64,000 nucleotides of DNA. Origin: a virus. Position numbers and translations under genes: made by a program. Numbering within the stretch: the stretch's first letter is position 1; every line of letters starts with the position of its first letter. The notes beneath the pieces were generated by a model that saw only the letters and a list, made by a program, of their open reading frames with translations, was not told the origin of the DNA and made no database searches. Location: IMG/VR virus record IMGVR_UViG_3300009790_002068, positions 1-64,000 of that record. One strand, given 5' to 3'. Below are positions 17,231-26,149 of the stretch, in pieces.

Positions 17231-19882
17231 ATGTATGTAGACGCTTTCTTTGATCGTCAACGTGATAGAATTCACATAGTTGAACGAGACAAAAACCAAA
17301 ACAGACAATACCAAGAACATCAAGCAAAGTATGTAATGTACTATGATGACCCCAAGGGTAAGTTCAAAAGTATATATGGTAATCCTGTAAGTAGGATTCA
17401 ATGTCGAAGTAGTAAAGACTTTAGACGTGAGAAAGCTCTCCATGTGAATGTAAAAACATATGAAAGTGATATGAATCCTGTGTTTAGGTGTTTAGAAGAA
17501 AACTATCTTGGACAGGATGCTCCTAAACTACAAGTAGCATTTTTTGATATTGAGGTTGACTTTGATAAAGACAAAGGTTTTAGTCCACCTGAAGATCCAT
17601 TTAATCCAGTAACAGCAATTTCAGTATATCTACAATGGTGTGATCAACTTGTAACACTATTAACTCCGCCAAGACAAATGGCTAAAGAAGAAGTAGATAG
17701 AATATCTAGTAAGTTTGACAATACATTTGTATTTGAAAAAGAAGCAGACTTGTTAAAAACTTTCTTAGACTTAATTGAAGATGCTGATGTATTAAGTGGT
17801 TGGAATAGTGAAGGTTATGATATTCCTTATATGGTTAATCGTGTTACTCGTGTATTAAGCAAAGACGATACAAGACGTTTTTGTTTGTTTGGACAGTTTC
17901 CTAGAGAACGTAAGTTTGAAAGATTTGGTAAAGAACAAATTACATTTGACTTACTAGGTCGTGTACATATGGACTATATGCAACTGTATCGAAAATACAC
18001 CTACCATGAGATGCATTCTTATTCGTTAGATGCCATCAGTGAATATGAACTAGGTGAAACTAAAGTAGCTTATGAAGGAACATTAGATCAACTGTTTAAC
18101 AATGACTGGGAAAAGTTTATTGAATATTCTAGACAGGATACAATGCTACTTGATAAGCTAGATAAAAAATTAAGGTTTGCTGATTTAAGTAATGAACTTG
18201 CTCACTCTAATACTGTATTACTACAAACAACTATGGGTGCTGTGGCTGTTACAGAACAAGCAATTATTAATGAAGCACACGAACAAGGCTTTGTAGTTCC
18301 AGATAGAAAGAAGCACGAAGGCAATACACAGGCCGCTGGTGCTTATGTGGCATATCCTAAGAAGGGGTTACACGACTGGATTGGTGCTATTGATATTAAT
18401 TCACTATATCCAAGTGCCATTAGAGCATTGAATATGGACCCAGCAACTATTGTAGGGCAATTAAGACCAGACTATAGTGATGCTAATGTTAATGAAGCAA
18501 TGGGCAATAAGAAATCATTTGCTGAGGCTTGGGAAGGCAAGTTTGGTAGCACAGAATACCAAATGGTTATGGACCAAGACAAAGTAGATGAAATTGTTGT
18601 TGAATGGGAAAATGCTCCAAATGAAATATTAACAGGTGCTGAAATCTATAAGAAAATATTCTTAGGTAATGAGAAGTGGATGTTAAGTGCTAATGGTACA
18701 ATATTTACATACGAAACAAAAGGTATTATTCCAGGACTACTTGAACGTTGGTATAAAGAACGTCAAATAATGCAGAAAACAAAAAGCGAACAAACAACAC
18801 CAGAAGGTAAAGCATTCTGGGATAAAAGACAGCTAGTTAAAAAGATTAACCTAAATAGTTTATATGGTGCTATTCTTAATCCAGGTTGTAGATTCTTTGA
18901 TAAACGTATTGGACAAAGTACAACATTAACAGGTAGAACTATTGCTAAATTTATGAGTGCTAAAGTTAATGAAATTGTAACAGGTAAGTTTGATCACAGA
19001 GGTGAAAGTATTATATATGGTGATACAGACTCTGTGTATTTTAGTGCTTGGCCAGTAGTTAAAGATGCTGTAGAAAAGAAAGAAATGGAATGGGATAAAG
19101 ACGTTTGTGTTAAACTTTATGATAATATCTCAGATCAAATTAATGTAGCATTTCCAGAACATATGAAAGATGCTTTTCATTGTCCAAAAGAGAATGGTTT
19201 AATTATTCAAGGTGGTAGAGAGATTGTTGCTATTAAAGGTTTGTATATAACTAAGAAACGTTATGCCGCTTTGATATATGATTTAGAAGGTTCTCGTTTA
19301 GATCGTAATGGTCCAGGTAAAGTAAAAGCTATGGGATTAGATCTTAAACGTAGTGATACACCTAAAGTAATACAAGAGTTTTTAAGTGACATATTGTTAG
19401 GCGTATTAACAGGTGATGAAAGAGATACTGTAATTGAAAAGATTAGAAACTTCAAACAAGACTTTAAACACAGACCTGCTTGGGAAAAAGGTTCACCAAA
19501 ACGTTGTAACAACTTAACAAAGTTTACTGAAGCAGAAAGACGTGAGGGTAAAACAAATATGCCTGGACACGTTAGAGCAAGTATGAATTGGAATACATTG
19601 TGTAAAATGAATCACGACAAGTATAGTGGTGAAATTATGGATGGACAGAAAGTTATTGTTTGTAAGTTAAGACCAAATCCATTAGGAATGAAAAGTGTAG
19701 CATATCCAACAGATCAATTACACTTACCTAAATGGTTTAAAGAATTACCATTTGATGATAGTGAAATGGAACAAACAGTAATAAGCAACAAAGTAGACAA
19801 CTTATTAGGTGTACTTGATTGGGATTTAGTTAGTGATACTGATACCTCAACTACATTTGATGATTTGTTTAGCTTTAATTAG
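17231..19882 (+). CDS. 43: Family B DNA polymerase, T4 gp43 type
   Basis: The 883-residue protein is full length for a T4 gp43 homologue. The N-terminal 3'-5' exonuclease has FFDIEVDF with D106 and E108. The polymerase domain has motif A DINSLYPSAI from D388, motif B KKINLNSLYGA, and motif C YGDTDSVYF with D598 and D600. It replicates the phage genome together with the clamp encoded at 21459. No intein or frameshift is seen. A short AT-rich gap with no strong promoter precedes it. Confidence 0.96.
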   Translation: MYVDAFFDRQRDRIHIVERDKNQNRQYQEHQAKYVMYYDDPKGKFKSIYGNPVSRIQCRSSKDFRREKALHVNVKTYESDMNPVFRCLEENYLGQDAPKLQVAFFDIEVDFDKDKGFSPPEDPFNPVTAISVYLQWCDQLVTLLTPPRQMAKEEVDRISSKFDNTFVFEKEADLLKTFLDLIEDADVLSGWNSEGYDIPYMVNRVTRVLSKDDTRRFCLFGQFPRERKFERFGKEQITFDLLGRVHMDYMQLYRKYTYHEMHSYSLDAISEYELGETKVAYEGTLDQLFNNDWEKFIEYSRQDTMLLDKLDKKLRFADLSNELAHSNTVLLQTTMGAVAVTEQAIINEAHEQGFVVPDRKKHEGNTQAAGAYVAYPKKGLHDWIGAIDINSLYPSAIRALNMDPATIVGQLRPDYSDANVNEAMGNKKSFAEAWEGKFGSTEYQMVMDQDKVDEIVVEWENAPNEILTGAEIYKKIFLGNEKWMLSANGTIFTYETKGIIPGLLERWYKERQIMQKTKSEQTTPEGKAFWDKRQLVKKINLNSLYGAILNPGCRFFDKRIGQSTTLTGRTIAKFMSAKVNEIVTGKFDHRGESIIYGDTDSVYFSAWPVVKDAVEKKEMEWDKDVCVKLYDNISDQINVAFPEHMKDAFHCPKENGLIIQGGREIVAIKGLYITKKRYAALIYDLEGSRLDRNGPGKVKAMGLDLKRSDTPKVIQEFLSDILLGVLTGDERDTVIEKIRNFKQDFKHRPAWEKGSPKRCNNLTKFTEAERREGKTNMPGHVRASMNWNTLCKMNHDKYSGEIMDGQKVIVCKLRPNPLGMKSVAYPTDQLHLPKWFKELPFDDSEMEQTVISNKVDNLLGVLDWDLVSDTDTSTTFDDLFSFN

Positions 19883-19889
19883 GAGATAT

Positions 19890-20621
19890 ATGAAAGTAAG
19901 TGTAACAGGTAGTAGAGGATTTATAGGCAGTAGGCTTGTAGAACTCTTAAAAGAATCTGGACACGAAGTAGTAGAATGGGACAAGCTAATTAGCGAAGAT
20001 CATGATATAGCTAATTGGAGACCCGAAGACTGTGACGTGTTAATTCATTTGGCAGGATTAGCCAATGTAAGAAAAAGTTTAGAACAACCTGAGGAATACT
20101 GGTATACAAATGTTGAGTTAAGTAAGAGCTTATTCTTTTTAGCATTGTCAAGTAATATGAGAGTAATATATGCTAGTAGCTCTTGTGCTAAACGTTGGTG
20201 GTTATCTCCTTACGGTACAAGTAAGAAAGCAATGGAATCGATAGCACCGCCTAGAAGTTTAGGTATGAGATTTACAACTGTATACGGACCTGGTAGTAGA
20301 AAAGATATGTTAATAGGTCGTATAAGAGATAACAAGTTAGAATATGTTACAGATCATACTAGGGACTTTATTCACGTAGATGATGTGTGTAGTGCTATTA
20401 TAAAAAACCTAAATAACACTATACTATCTGGTGTAATTGATGTAGGTACTGGTGTTGGTACTAGTGTTCAAGAACTATCACAAATAGCTGGAATGGAAGT
20501 TCCATTAAAAGAAGGCGAACCTTGTGAAGCATCAGAAAATGTAGCAGATACAAGACCTTTACTTGCTACAGGCTGGAAGCCTAAATACAATGTAAAGGAT
20601 TATGTGGAATCAATAATATGA
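19890..20621 (+). CDS. NAD-dependent epimerase/dehydratase (extended SDR)
   Basis: I chose the ATG at 19890, just after TAGGAGATAT, because the upstream open frame lies inside the polymerase gene. The 243-residue product starts MKVSVTGSRGFIGSRL, the NAD-binding Rossmann motif, has a VLIHLAG strand near 55, and carries the catalytic Y-x-x-x-K in SPYGTSK. It resembles UDP-sugar epimerases but is shorter. It is followed with a four-base overlap by a UDP-sugar dehydrogenase-like gene, so the pair probably modifies one nucleotide sugar. Confidence 0.85.
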   Translation: MKVSVTGSRGFIGSRLVELLKESGHEVVEWDKLISEDHDIANWRPEDCDVLIHLAGLANVRKSLEQPEEYWYTNVELSKSLFFLALSSNMRVIYASSSCAKRWWLSPYGTSKKAMESIAPPRSLGMRFTTVYGPGSRKDMLIGRIRDNKLEYVTDHTRDFIHVDDVCSAIIKNLNNTILSGVIDVGTGVGTSVQELSQIAGMEVPLKEGEPCEASENVADTRPLLATGWKPKYNVKDYVESII

Positions 20622-21409
20622 AATTTATAGTAGCAGGATATGGATTTGTTGGAAGTGCTATAGGTGATTTACTAGCTAAAAATCACGAAGTAATTCCAGT
20701 TGATCCTAGACTTAATAAAAATAAAATAGAAGATCACATACACAGTTCCGATGGATTGATAATTGCTGTTAGCACACCAGAAGGAACAGATGGTAAGTGT
20801 GATGTATCAAATGTTTGGAATGTTTTACAACAAGTTCGTTGGCCAAAAGACTATGAAGCTAACTTTGAATATCAAATTCCAATATTAATTAAAAGTACAG
20901 TACCTTGGACAGAGTTGGCTAATATGGAAAGGTTTAAGGTAACATACTATCCAGAGTTTTTGAGAGAAGCAACGGCTAAAGAAGATTTTGTTAACCAGAA
21001 GTATTGTATACTTGGAGGTGAGGACACAACGTTTTGGACTGACTTACTTTACAAATCTTTACCTTTAGTCAAACATATTCACAACTGTACAATAGAAGAA
21101 GCAAGTATTGTAAAGTATATGGCTAATAGTTTTCTAGCAACAAAGCTAACGTTCTTTAATGAACTGTTTGAACTATGTAGCAAAACAGGAGCCAATTACG
21201 ATACAGTAAGCAACTTATTGGGATTGGATACAAGAATTGGAACAGGTCATACTACAGTACCTGGGCCAGACGGCAAATATGGTTGGGGAGGTCATTGTTT
21301 TCCAAAAGACACCCAAGCATTACTAACTGTAGCGAAAGATTTAGATGTCAATCTTTCGTTATTAAAATCGGCGATTGAATCGAATAAAAATCACCGAAAA
21401 AAGACTTGA
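20618..21409 (+). CDS. UDP-glucose dehydrogenase-like protein lacking C-terminal domain
   Basis: The 263-residue protein has the N-terminal NAD-binding GYGFVGSA motif, a KYMANSFLATKLTFFNE central helix with the conserved Lys and Asn, and the catalytic Cys in GWGGHCFPKDT near residue 228. It ends about 35 residues later, whereas UDP-glucose and GDP-mannose dehydrogenases normally continue with a third domain of 120 or more residues. The catalytic chemistry may be intact, but nucleotide binding through the missing domain would have to be replaced. It overlaps the SDR gene by ATGA. Confidence 0.83.
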   Translation: MKFIVAGYGFVGSAIGDLLAKNHEVIPVDPRLNKNKIEDHIHSSDGLIIAVSTPEGTDGKCDVSNVWNVLQQVRWPKDYEANFEYQIPILIKSTVPWTELANMERFKVTYYPEFLREATAKEDFVNQKYCILGGEDTTFWTDLLYKSLPLVKHIHNCTIEEASIVKYMANSFLATKLTFFNELFELCSKTGANYDTVSNLLGLDTRIGTGHTTVPGPDGKYGWGGHCFPKDTQALLTVAKDLDVNLSLLKSAIESNKNHRKKT

Positions 21410-21435
21410 CATATAGGCATGGTTTAAGTTATAAT
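21406..21435 (+). promoter_or_regulatory. Sigma70-type promoter for clamp; start codon of a minigene at +1
   Basis: TTGACA (21406-21411), an 18-base spacer and TATAAT (21430-21435). The first ATG is at 21442, six bases after the -10 box. It opens a six-codon frame (MNGENQ) whose TGA at 21460-21462 overlaps the clamp ATG at 21459. A GGAG inside the minigene also serves the clamp. Confidence 0.72.
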
Positions 21436-21458
21436 ATAGGCATGAATGGAGAAAATCA

Positions 21459-22190
21459 ATGAAAGATTATTTACAAGATATAGTGTTACATACACACGGA
21501 CTAGGTTTTATTGATCTAGTTAAGATTGAAGGCACTGACGAGGCAACAACATTAGAAGGTTTAGCAGAAGACCGTAGTGTTATTGTTAAAGCAACCTTTA
21601 AAAATACAGTAGCAGAGTTTATAGGTACGTTTGGTATGCCAAACTTAAACAAGTTAGACTTGCTATTGAAAATACCAGTTTACAAAGATAAAGCTAAACT
21701 AGAATTGTTACGTCAAGAACGTAATGGTACAGATGTTCCAGTAGGAATTCATTTTGAAAACGAAACAGGTGACTTTAAAAATGATTATCGTTTTATGACA
21801 AGCGAGATTATTAATGAGAAACTAAAGTCAGTTAAGTTTAAAGGTGTTGAATGGAATGTAACTGTACAGCCAACTGTAGCATCAATACAACGTTTGGCAT
21901 ATCAGGCTCAAGTTCATGCTGAAGAAACAACATTTATTGCTAAAACAGAAGATGGACATCTTAAGTTTTACTTTGGTGATCATTCTACTCATGCTGGTAA
22001 CTTTGTATTCCAACCAGATGTAGAAGGTAAAATGACACATGGTTGGGCATGGCCTGTATTACAATTACAACAAATTCTAAAACTGCCAGGTGATAAAACT
22101 ATGATGTTTAGTGATCAGGGTGCCGCTCAAATTAATGTTGATAGTGGTATTGCTGTTTACGAATATATTCTTCCAGCACAGAGCAAGTAA
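21459..22190 (+). CDS. 45: Sliding clamp, T4 gp45 type
   Basis: The 243-residue protein matches the length and beta/alpha layout of T4 gp45 (228 aa), including an N-terminal DYLQDIVLHTHGLGF helix-strand and a central HAEETTFIAKTEDG strand resembling clamp repeats. It tethers DNA polymerase to DNA and, in T4, also activates late transcription. Its place after the polymerase block and just before DpdA fits a replication cluster. It has its own promoter. Confidence 0.82.
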   Translation: MKDYLQDIVLHTHGLGFIDLVKIEGTDEATTLEGLAEDRSVIVKATFKNTVAEFIGTFGMPNLNKLDLLLKIPVYKDKAKLELLRQERNGTDVPVGIHFENETGDFKNDYRFMTSEIINEKLKSVKFKGVEWNVTVQPTVASIQRLAYQAQVHAEETTFIAKTEDGHLKFYFGDHSTHAGNFVFQPDVEGKMTHGWAWPVLQLQQILKLPGDKTMMFSDQGAAQINVDSGIAVYEYILPAQSK

Positions 22191-22195
22191 GTACT

Positions 22196-23659
22196 ATGAG
22201 TGACTTACCCACTAATCTAACAGAATCACAAAAAGATTATGCTATCTTTTTGCCTGCTTTAAGCTCGTTTTATTCTACGTTTGTTGGTAAGCAACGTTAC
22301 GAAGAATACACAGCCAACAATAGAATTCCATCTAATATGAATGGACTTGTTGAAAGTGGCAACTGGTTAGAACCAGCGGCCGGCTTATGGCAATATAAAT
22401 GGAGCCTATACTCGGCAGGACACGCCAATTTAGATATTGGACAAGTACCAAAAGAAGATATGACCAGGAACAGAGACCGTGACAACAGTTGGTTGTTAGG
22501 TGACTCAGGTGGCTTCCAAATTGGTAAAGGTAAGTGGGAAGGTGACTGGAGAGCTAATAGCGGTTGTGCTAAAGCACAAAAGAAACGTGAACAAGTGTTG
22601 GCATGGATGGACGAGTACATGGACTATGGAATGGTACTTGATATTCCAGCCTGGGTATCACGTTCTCCAGAAGGTGCTAAAGCTAGTAATATTAGTTCCT
22701 ATCAAGAGGCTGTAGAAGGCACAAAATTTAATAACGAATACTTTATTAAAAATCGTAACGGTAACTGTAAGTTCTTAAATGTATTACAAGGTGAGAACTT
22801 TGCTCAAGCAGATGACTGGTACGAACAAATGAAACACTTCAGTGATCCTAAAGTTTATCCAGACAATCATTTTAATGGTTGGTCAATGGGTGGACAGAAT
22901 ATGTGTGATATACATCTAGCATTGAAACGTTTAGTAACATTACGTTTTGATGGTTTACTTGAACAAGGTAAACAAGACTTCATGCATTTCTTAGGAACTT
23001 CTAAATTAGAATGGGGTGTTATGTTAACTGCCGTCCAACGAGCTGTACGAAAATATCACAATCCAAGTTTTACAATAACTTATGATTGTGCTTCTCCGTT
23101 CTTATGTACAGCTAATGGACAGCAATATACTAATTGGCGTTTGGATCACAAAGGTAAATGGTCTTACATTATGGAGCCTGCTCCAGATGATAAAGGCTTT
23201 GCTCAAGATACAAGACCTTGGGATGAAGAGTGTGAGAAACATCATACAAACTGGTTTCCTAGCCCACTATCAGAGGGACTGAAAGTTAATGATGTTTGTA
23301 TATATGCTCCAGGTGATACAAACAAAAATAATAAAGAAGGCAAGACAAGTTGGGATAGCTTTAGCTATTTCTTAATGATGAATCATAATGTGTACACACA
23401 TATTAGATCAGTACAAGAAGGCAATAAAGCAATGGACTCTGGTTCATATCCTGCTTGGCTTGTTAATGAAACGATCACACGTGAATCAGTAGCAGAAGCA
23501 ATAGATCAAGTATTTGCTATTGACAATCGTGACGAGGCATTAGCCTTTATAGATCACAATACAAAACTTTGGATGAGAGTTCCTGGTACAAGAGGTGCTA
23601 TAGGTAAGAAGACAATTAATGCTTCATCTCAATTCAATGCTTTATTCGAGGAGGAATAA
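22196..23659 (+). CDS. dpdA: DpdA-type DNA guanine transglycosylase
   Basis: The 487-residue protein carries the tRNA-guanine transglycosylase signature DSGGFQIGKG near residue 102, a VLDIPAWV strand, and a KFLNVLQGEN / NGWSMGGQ pair matching the V-Q-G and G-G base-recognition segments of TGT. It lacks the four-cysteine zinc site of bacterial TGT and has long insertions, as in phage DpdA proteins that exchange guanine in DNA for a 7-deazaguanine. It starts five bases after the clamp gene. FolE, QueD, QueE and a YhhQ-type transporter elsewhere in the window could feed it. Confidence 0.87.
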   Translation: MSDLPTNLTESQKDYAIFLPALSSFYSTFVGKQRYEEYTANNRIPSNMNGLVESGNWLEPAAGLWQYKWSLYSAGHANLDIGQVPKEDMTRNRDRDNSWLLGDSGGFQIGKGKWEGDWRANSGCAKAQKKREQVLAWMDEYMDYGMVLDIPAWVSRSPEGAKASNISSYQEAVEGTKFNNEYFIKNRNGNCKFLNVLQGENFAQADDWYEQMKHFSDPKVYPDNHFNGWSMGGQNMCDIHLALKRLVTLRFDGLLEQGKQDFMHFLGTSKLEWGVMLTAVQRAVRKYHNPSFTITYDCASPFLCTANGQQYTNWRLDHKGKWSYIMEPAPDDKGFAQDTRPWDEECEKHHTNWFPSPLSEGLKVNDVCIYAPGDTNKNNKEGKTSWDSFSYFLMMNHNVYTHIRSVQEGNKAMDSGSYPAWLVNETITRESVAEAIDQVFAIDNRDEALAFIDHNTKLWMRVPGTRGAIGKKTINASSQFNALFEEE

Positions 23660-23856
23660 TGATAATGGCAACTGGCAGAAACACTAAAAAAGCTAAAAAG
23701 TTATCAGCAGTTTTTGATCACTTTAGTAAAAAAGAAATAGACAATATGACTACTGAAAAGAAAGATCAGTGGAATCGCTATTTTGAGAAAGGTGGTAAAA
23801 TTGAAAAACTACCTTCTCATATAACAAAAGATATGTTAGAAAAATGGAAGTTTTAA
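23659..23856 (+). CDS. Small basic hypothetical protein
   Basis: A 65-residue Lys-rich protein overlapping the dpdA stop by one base, with GAGGAGG upstream. A second in-frame ATG at 23665 is also well spaced. It is probably helical; its fixed position after dpdA hints at an accessory role, without further evidence. Confidence 0.6.
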   Translation: MIMATGRNTKKAKKLSAVFDHFSKKEIDNMTTEKKDQWNRYFEKGGKIEKLPSHITKDMLEKWKF

Positions 23857-24378
23857 GTGAAACGTGAGTATTCAGGTACAGTTAAAAACAATGTAAACCT
23901 TTTTGTAGGCACAGAAGTTGAAAAGACTATTGCTTATGAAAAACGTACATTATTTGTAGTTGGTATTCAAAATATTGATTATCTAGAGAAAGTATACGAA
24001 CAAGAAAAGTGTGAACACATATTCTTTGGTGCTAACCATTCTTTAAGATCACGTGATGGTGACTGGGAAAGGTGGGAATCAATGATTACACATTTTCTTA
24101 AGAAAGGTATATTATGTTCTCTAGATATTCCATACGAAGGTTCAAGTTATATACTTGATACGGCAGTAGTTAAGTATGATAATTTCATTCCACAATTAAG
24201 AGTACCTATTCCACACATTCAAGAATGGCCTGCTAATACTATGGTTAAGATTGATGATATAGGTTATGACCAAACTAATCCCGGTGTATGGTGTCACAGT
24301 TTAGAAGACTTAATGGATGGCAACAAATTTACTTGTTGGGACAGATACACTAAAGACAAGGAGATTGAAAATGAGTAA
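23857..24378 (+). CDS. Hypothetical alpha/beta protein
   Basis: A 173-residue protein with a GTG start directly after the previous stop. It has alternating strands and helices (for example RTLFVVGIQNID and EHIFFGANHSL), suggesting a compact alpha/beta fold. I see no catalytic signature. Its location between dpdA and the YdcH-like gene leaves a link to DNA modification possible but unproven. Confidence 0.65.
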   Translation: MKREYSGTVKNNVNLFVGTEVEKTIAYEKRTLFVVGIQNIDYLEKVYEQEKCEHIFFGANHSLRSRDGDWERWESMITHFLKKGILCSLDIPYEGSSYILDTAVVKYDNFIPQLRVPIPHIQEWPANTMVKIDDIGYDQTNPGVWCHSLEDLMDGNKFTCWDRYTKDKEIENE

Positions 24379-24568
24379 AGTAAAAACTCGAATTAGAAGT
24401 TTACAAGAAAAGCATAAAGAACTTGATCGTCTAACAACAGACGCTGAACAAGAACGTAATGCTGATCGATCAACTAAAGGCAAATGGAATTTAGTAGAAC
24501 TTAAAAAAGAAAAGTTGGCAATTAGAGACGAAATTAATCGTTTAAGATTATCGGAGAAAGACGACTAG
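24371..24568 (+). CDS. YdcH-like (DUF465) coiled-coil protein
   Basis: I use the ATG at 24371 because it follows AAGGAGATTGAAA; the longer open frame lies inside the previous gene. The 65-residue product is one helical hairpin, with RIRSLQEKHKELDRLT and KLAIRDEINRLR halves that match the small DUF465 family. Function of the family is unknown. Confidence 0.6.
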   Translation: MSKVKTRIRSLQEKHKELDRLTTDAEQERNADRSTKGKWNLVELKKEKLAIRDEINRLRLSEKDD

Positions 24569-24576
24569 GTACATAA

Positions 24577-24882
24577 ATGAGTATGTATATGAAAGTCCGT
24601 AAGATAGATAATCGTAACAAACTATACGGCGAGTTTGACTATCAAATAAGAGTTCCAGTAAATATGTTTTTAGAAATTAGAGCTTGGTGTTGGGAAACTT
24701 GGGGACCTTCAATAGAATACTTTTGGTATAATGATTACCGAAGAAGTTATGAATGTAATAGTAGTTGGTGCTTTGATACAGGATATTCAAACACTAGATT
24801 AAGAACAGGTATAATATACCTAGCAACTGACGTAGAAATAAATCTATTCTATTTAAAGTTTGGAAACAGAAAGAATAGATGA
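24577..24882 (+). CDS. Aromatic-rich hypothetical protein
   Basis: A 101-residue soluble protein unusually rich in Trp, Tyr and Cys (EIRAWCWETWGPSIEYFWYN). It may be a small alpha/beta domain. No known family is recognised. It overlaps the next gene by four bases. Confidence 0.6.
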   Translation: MSMYMKVRKIDNRNKLYGEFDYQIRVPVNMFLEIRAWCWETWGPSIEYFWYNDYRRSYECNSSWCFDTGYSNTRLRTGIIYLATDVEINLFYLKFGNRKNR

Positions 24883-25217
24883 GCTGTTTATCTTTATTAG
24901 TAGCATTGTCGTTACACGTCGGCCTTGAAGGAAATTACAATAATTTTCACCCTCACGCCAGATGTCAAGTAGACAATCAATTATATGGAGTATACTATAA
25001 TAGTGAAGAAACAATTTCAGCTTATGGTGGATTGGAATTTAATGCTCCATTTGAAAGTACACTTGAGGTTGGTTTGGTAACAGGTTACTCTGGAGCACCG
25101 GTTGTTCCAATGGCACGATTAACTAAAGACAATTGGTTTGTTGCTCCGTCATATGAAGTAGCACCTGGTGATAATAATTGGGGGATAACTTTTGGATATG
25201 AATTCAAAATATGGTAA
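24879..25217 (+). CDS. Secreted beta-barrel-like outer membrane protein
   Basis: The 112-residue protein begins with a short hydrophobic signal-like segment (MSCLSLLVALSLHVGLEG). It then shows alternating polar and hydrophobic strands and ends in GYEFKIW, an aromatic terminus as in outer-membrane beta barrels. Phage proteins of this kind may alter the host surface, for example for superinfection exclusion. The barrel idea rests on pattern only. Confidence 0.55.
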   Translation: MSCLSLLVALSLHVGLEGNYNNFHPHARCQVDNQLYGVYYNSEETISAYGGLEFNAPFESTLEVGLVTGYSGAPVVPMARLTKDNWFVAPSYEVAPGDNNWGITFGYEFKIW

Positions 25218-25225
25218 CATAAAGG

Positions 25226-25254
25226 TTGACATTTGTATTACAATTTAGTATACT
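25226..25254 (+). promoter_or_regulatory. Sigma70-type promoter, start codon at about +1
   Basis: TTGACA (25226-25231), a 17-base spacer and TATACT (25249-25254). The ATG of the next small gene is at 25262, seven bases after the -10 box, leaving no leader or ribosome site. Confidence 0.7.
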
Positions 25255-25261
25255 ATAGACA

Positions 25262-25435
25262 ATGAAACGTAAAGTATCAAAAAAAGAAACAACTCAAGAA
25301 CAATGGCTTAAAGGCTATTGGAAATGGAAAAATAAGAATTTAATACACATAGCAGATGACGGAACAGTAGTTGAACACAAAGATTGGGTTTGGTTACAAG
25401 AACATAAAAAGAAAAACAAAAAGCGAGGGAAATAA
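25262..25435 (+). CDS. 57-residue basic protein, leaderless
   Basis: This small gene encodes a 57-residue Lys- and Trp-rich protein (MKRKVSKKETTQEQ at the start, KKKNKKRGK at the end). Its ATG lies at the expected transcription start of the promoter at 25226. Its TAA shares a base with the next ATG (TAATG), so it may also couple translation of the 25435 gene. The central WLKGYWKWKNKNLIHIADDG looks like a small beta hairpin. Function unknown. Confidence 0.65.
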   Translation: MKRKVSKKETTQEQWLKGYWKWKNKNLIHIADDGTVVEHKDWVWLQEHKKKNKKRGK

Positions 25436-25911
25436 TGGAATCACAGATGAGACAAGTAGCAATGGCAGAAACCAGTAGCGACATTAAACAAAAAGCTAAA
25501 AAAATGGTCTGGGTTACGTTTAAAAAGGAAGGTATTCATAAATACCCTGCGGCATTGGACGATCCAAAGCTGGCAACAGGAGATTGGGACGATGTATCGT
25601 TTCTTGGCTATCCTCACCGTCATATTTTTCATTTCAGGGTGTGGATCGAAGTGTTCCACGACGATAGAGATATCGAATTCATCCAGTTCAAAAGATGGCT
25701 CGAAAGACTCTACTCTACAGGAACAAGTAGTAACGGAGATAAAGGAGAGGGCTCAGCCGACTCTGAAGTGCTCCTACTAGACTACAAATCATGTGAAATG
25801 ATTTCAGACGAACTTTTTGACAAAATTACTGAACGCTATCCAGGTCGTTCAGTTTGGATCGAAGTCTCCGAAGATGGAGAGAACGGTTCTTTTATTCCTT
25901 ACAACATATGA
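25435..25911 (+). CDS. Conserved hypothetical protein containing an out-of-frame lipoprotein ORF
   Basis: A 158-residue soluble protein. The segment VWVTFKKEGIHKYPAALDDP and the following VSFLGYPHRHIFHF look strongly constrained and I associate them with a family in marine T4-like phages, from memory. No enzyme motif is evident. A second plus-strand frame at 25592-25780 lies wholly inside it and encodes a lipoprotein-like peptide. Confidence 0.7.
   Translation: MESQMRQVAMAETSSDIKQKAKKMVWVTFKKEGIHKYPAALDDPKLATGDWDDVSFLGYPHRHIFHFRVWIEVFHDDRDIEFIQFKRWLERLYSTGTSSNGDKGEGSADSEVLLLDYKSCEMISDELFDKITERYPGRSVWIEVSEDGENGSFIPYNI
25592..25780 (+). CDS. Embedded lipoprotein, possible Rz1-like
   Basis: This 62-codon frame lies inside the 25435 gene in another reading frame. 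It starts MYRFLAILTVIFFISGC: a short positive end, a hydrophobic core and a textbook lipobox (ISGC), followed by a Ser-rich linker and a polar tail. AGGAG lies eight to ten bases before its ATG. Lambda Rz1, the outer-membrane spanin, is encoded the same way inside Rz. Against this, the host frame is not an inner-membrane spanin, and the hydrophobic run could be a by-product of its codons. Confidence 0.4.
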   Translation: MYRFLAILTVIFFISGCGSKCSTTIEISNSSSSKDGSKDSTLQEQVVTEIKERAQPTLKCSY

Positions 25912-25930
25912 TAGACAAAGGATTTAAAAA

Positions 25931-26149
25931 ATGGAAAAGCAAGTTGAACAGGTCTTCAGTGACCTCGATGGATACAAACGATTCTGTATTCAATTTGGCT
26001 GGGTATTTAACGAAGCAGACTTGTACAATAGTAACAAAAAGTCTTACAAAAGCTATATGGACTTTAAAGAAGGTAAAAGGGTTCCTAACAACTGGGTTAA
26101 GGACCAAAAAAACATTGGTAAACGTAAATGGATTATAAAAAAGAAATAG
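25931..26149 (+). CDS. Small hypothetical protein
   Basis: A 72-residue protein with AAGGA before the ATG and a basic C-terminus. The centre (GYKRFCIQFGWVFNEADLYN) is compact and aromatic. The overlapping 94-codon frame in another phase looks like a by-product. It overlaps the next gene by 22 bases. Confidence 0.6.
   Translation: MEKQVEQVFSDLDGYKRFCIQFGWVFNEADLYNSNKKSYKSYMDFKEGKRVPNNWVKDQKNIGKRKWIIKKK

Noticed and set aside
25854-26138. 94-codon plus frame overlapping two small genes
   Set aside because: It overlaps the end of 25435 and most of 25931 in another phase and lacks the better ribosome site; the 25931 gene fits the overlap chain.
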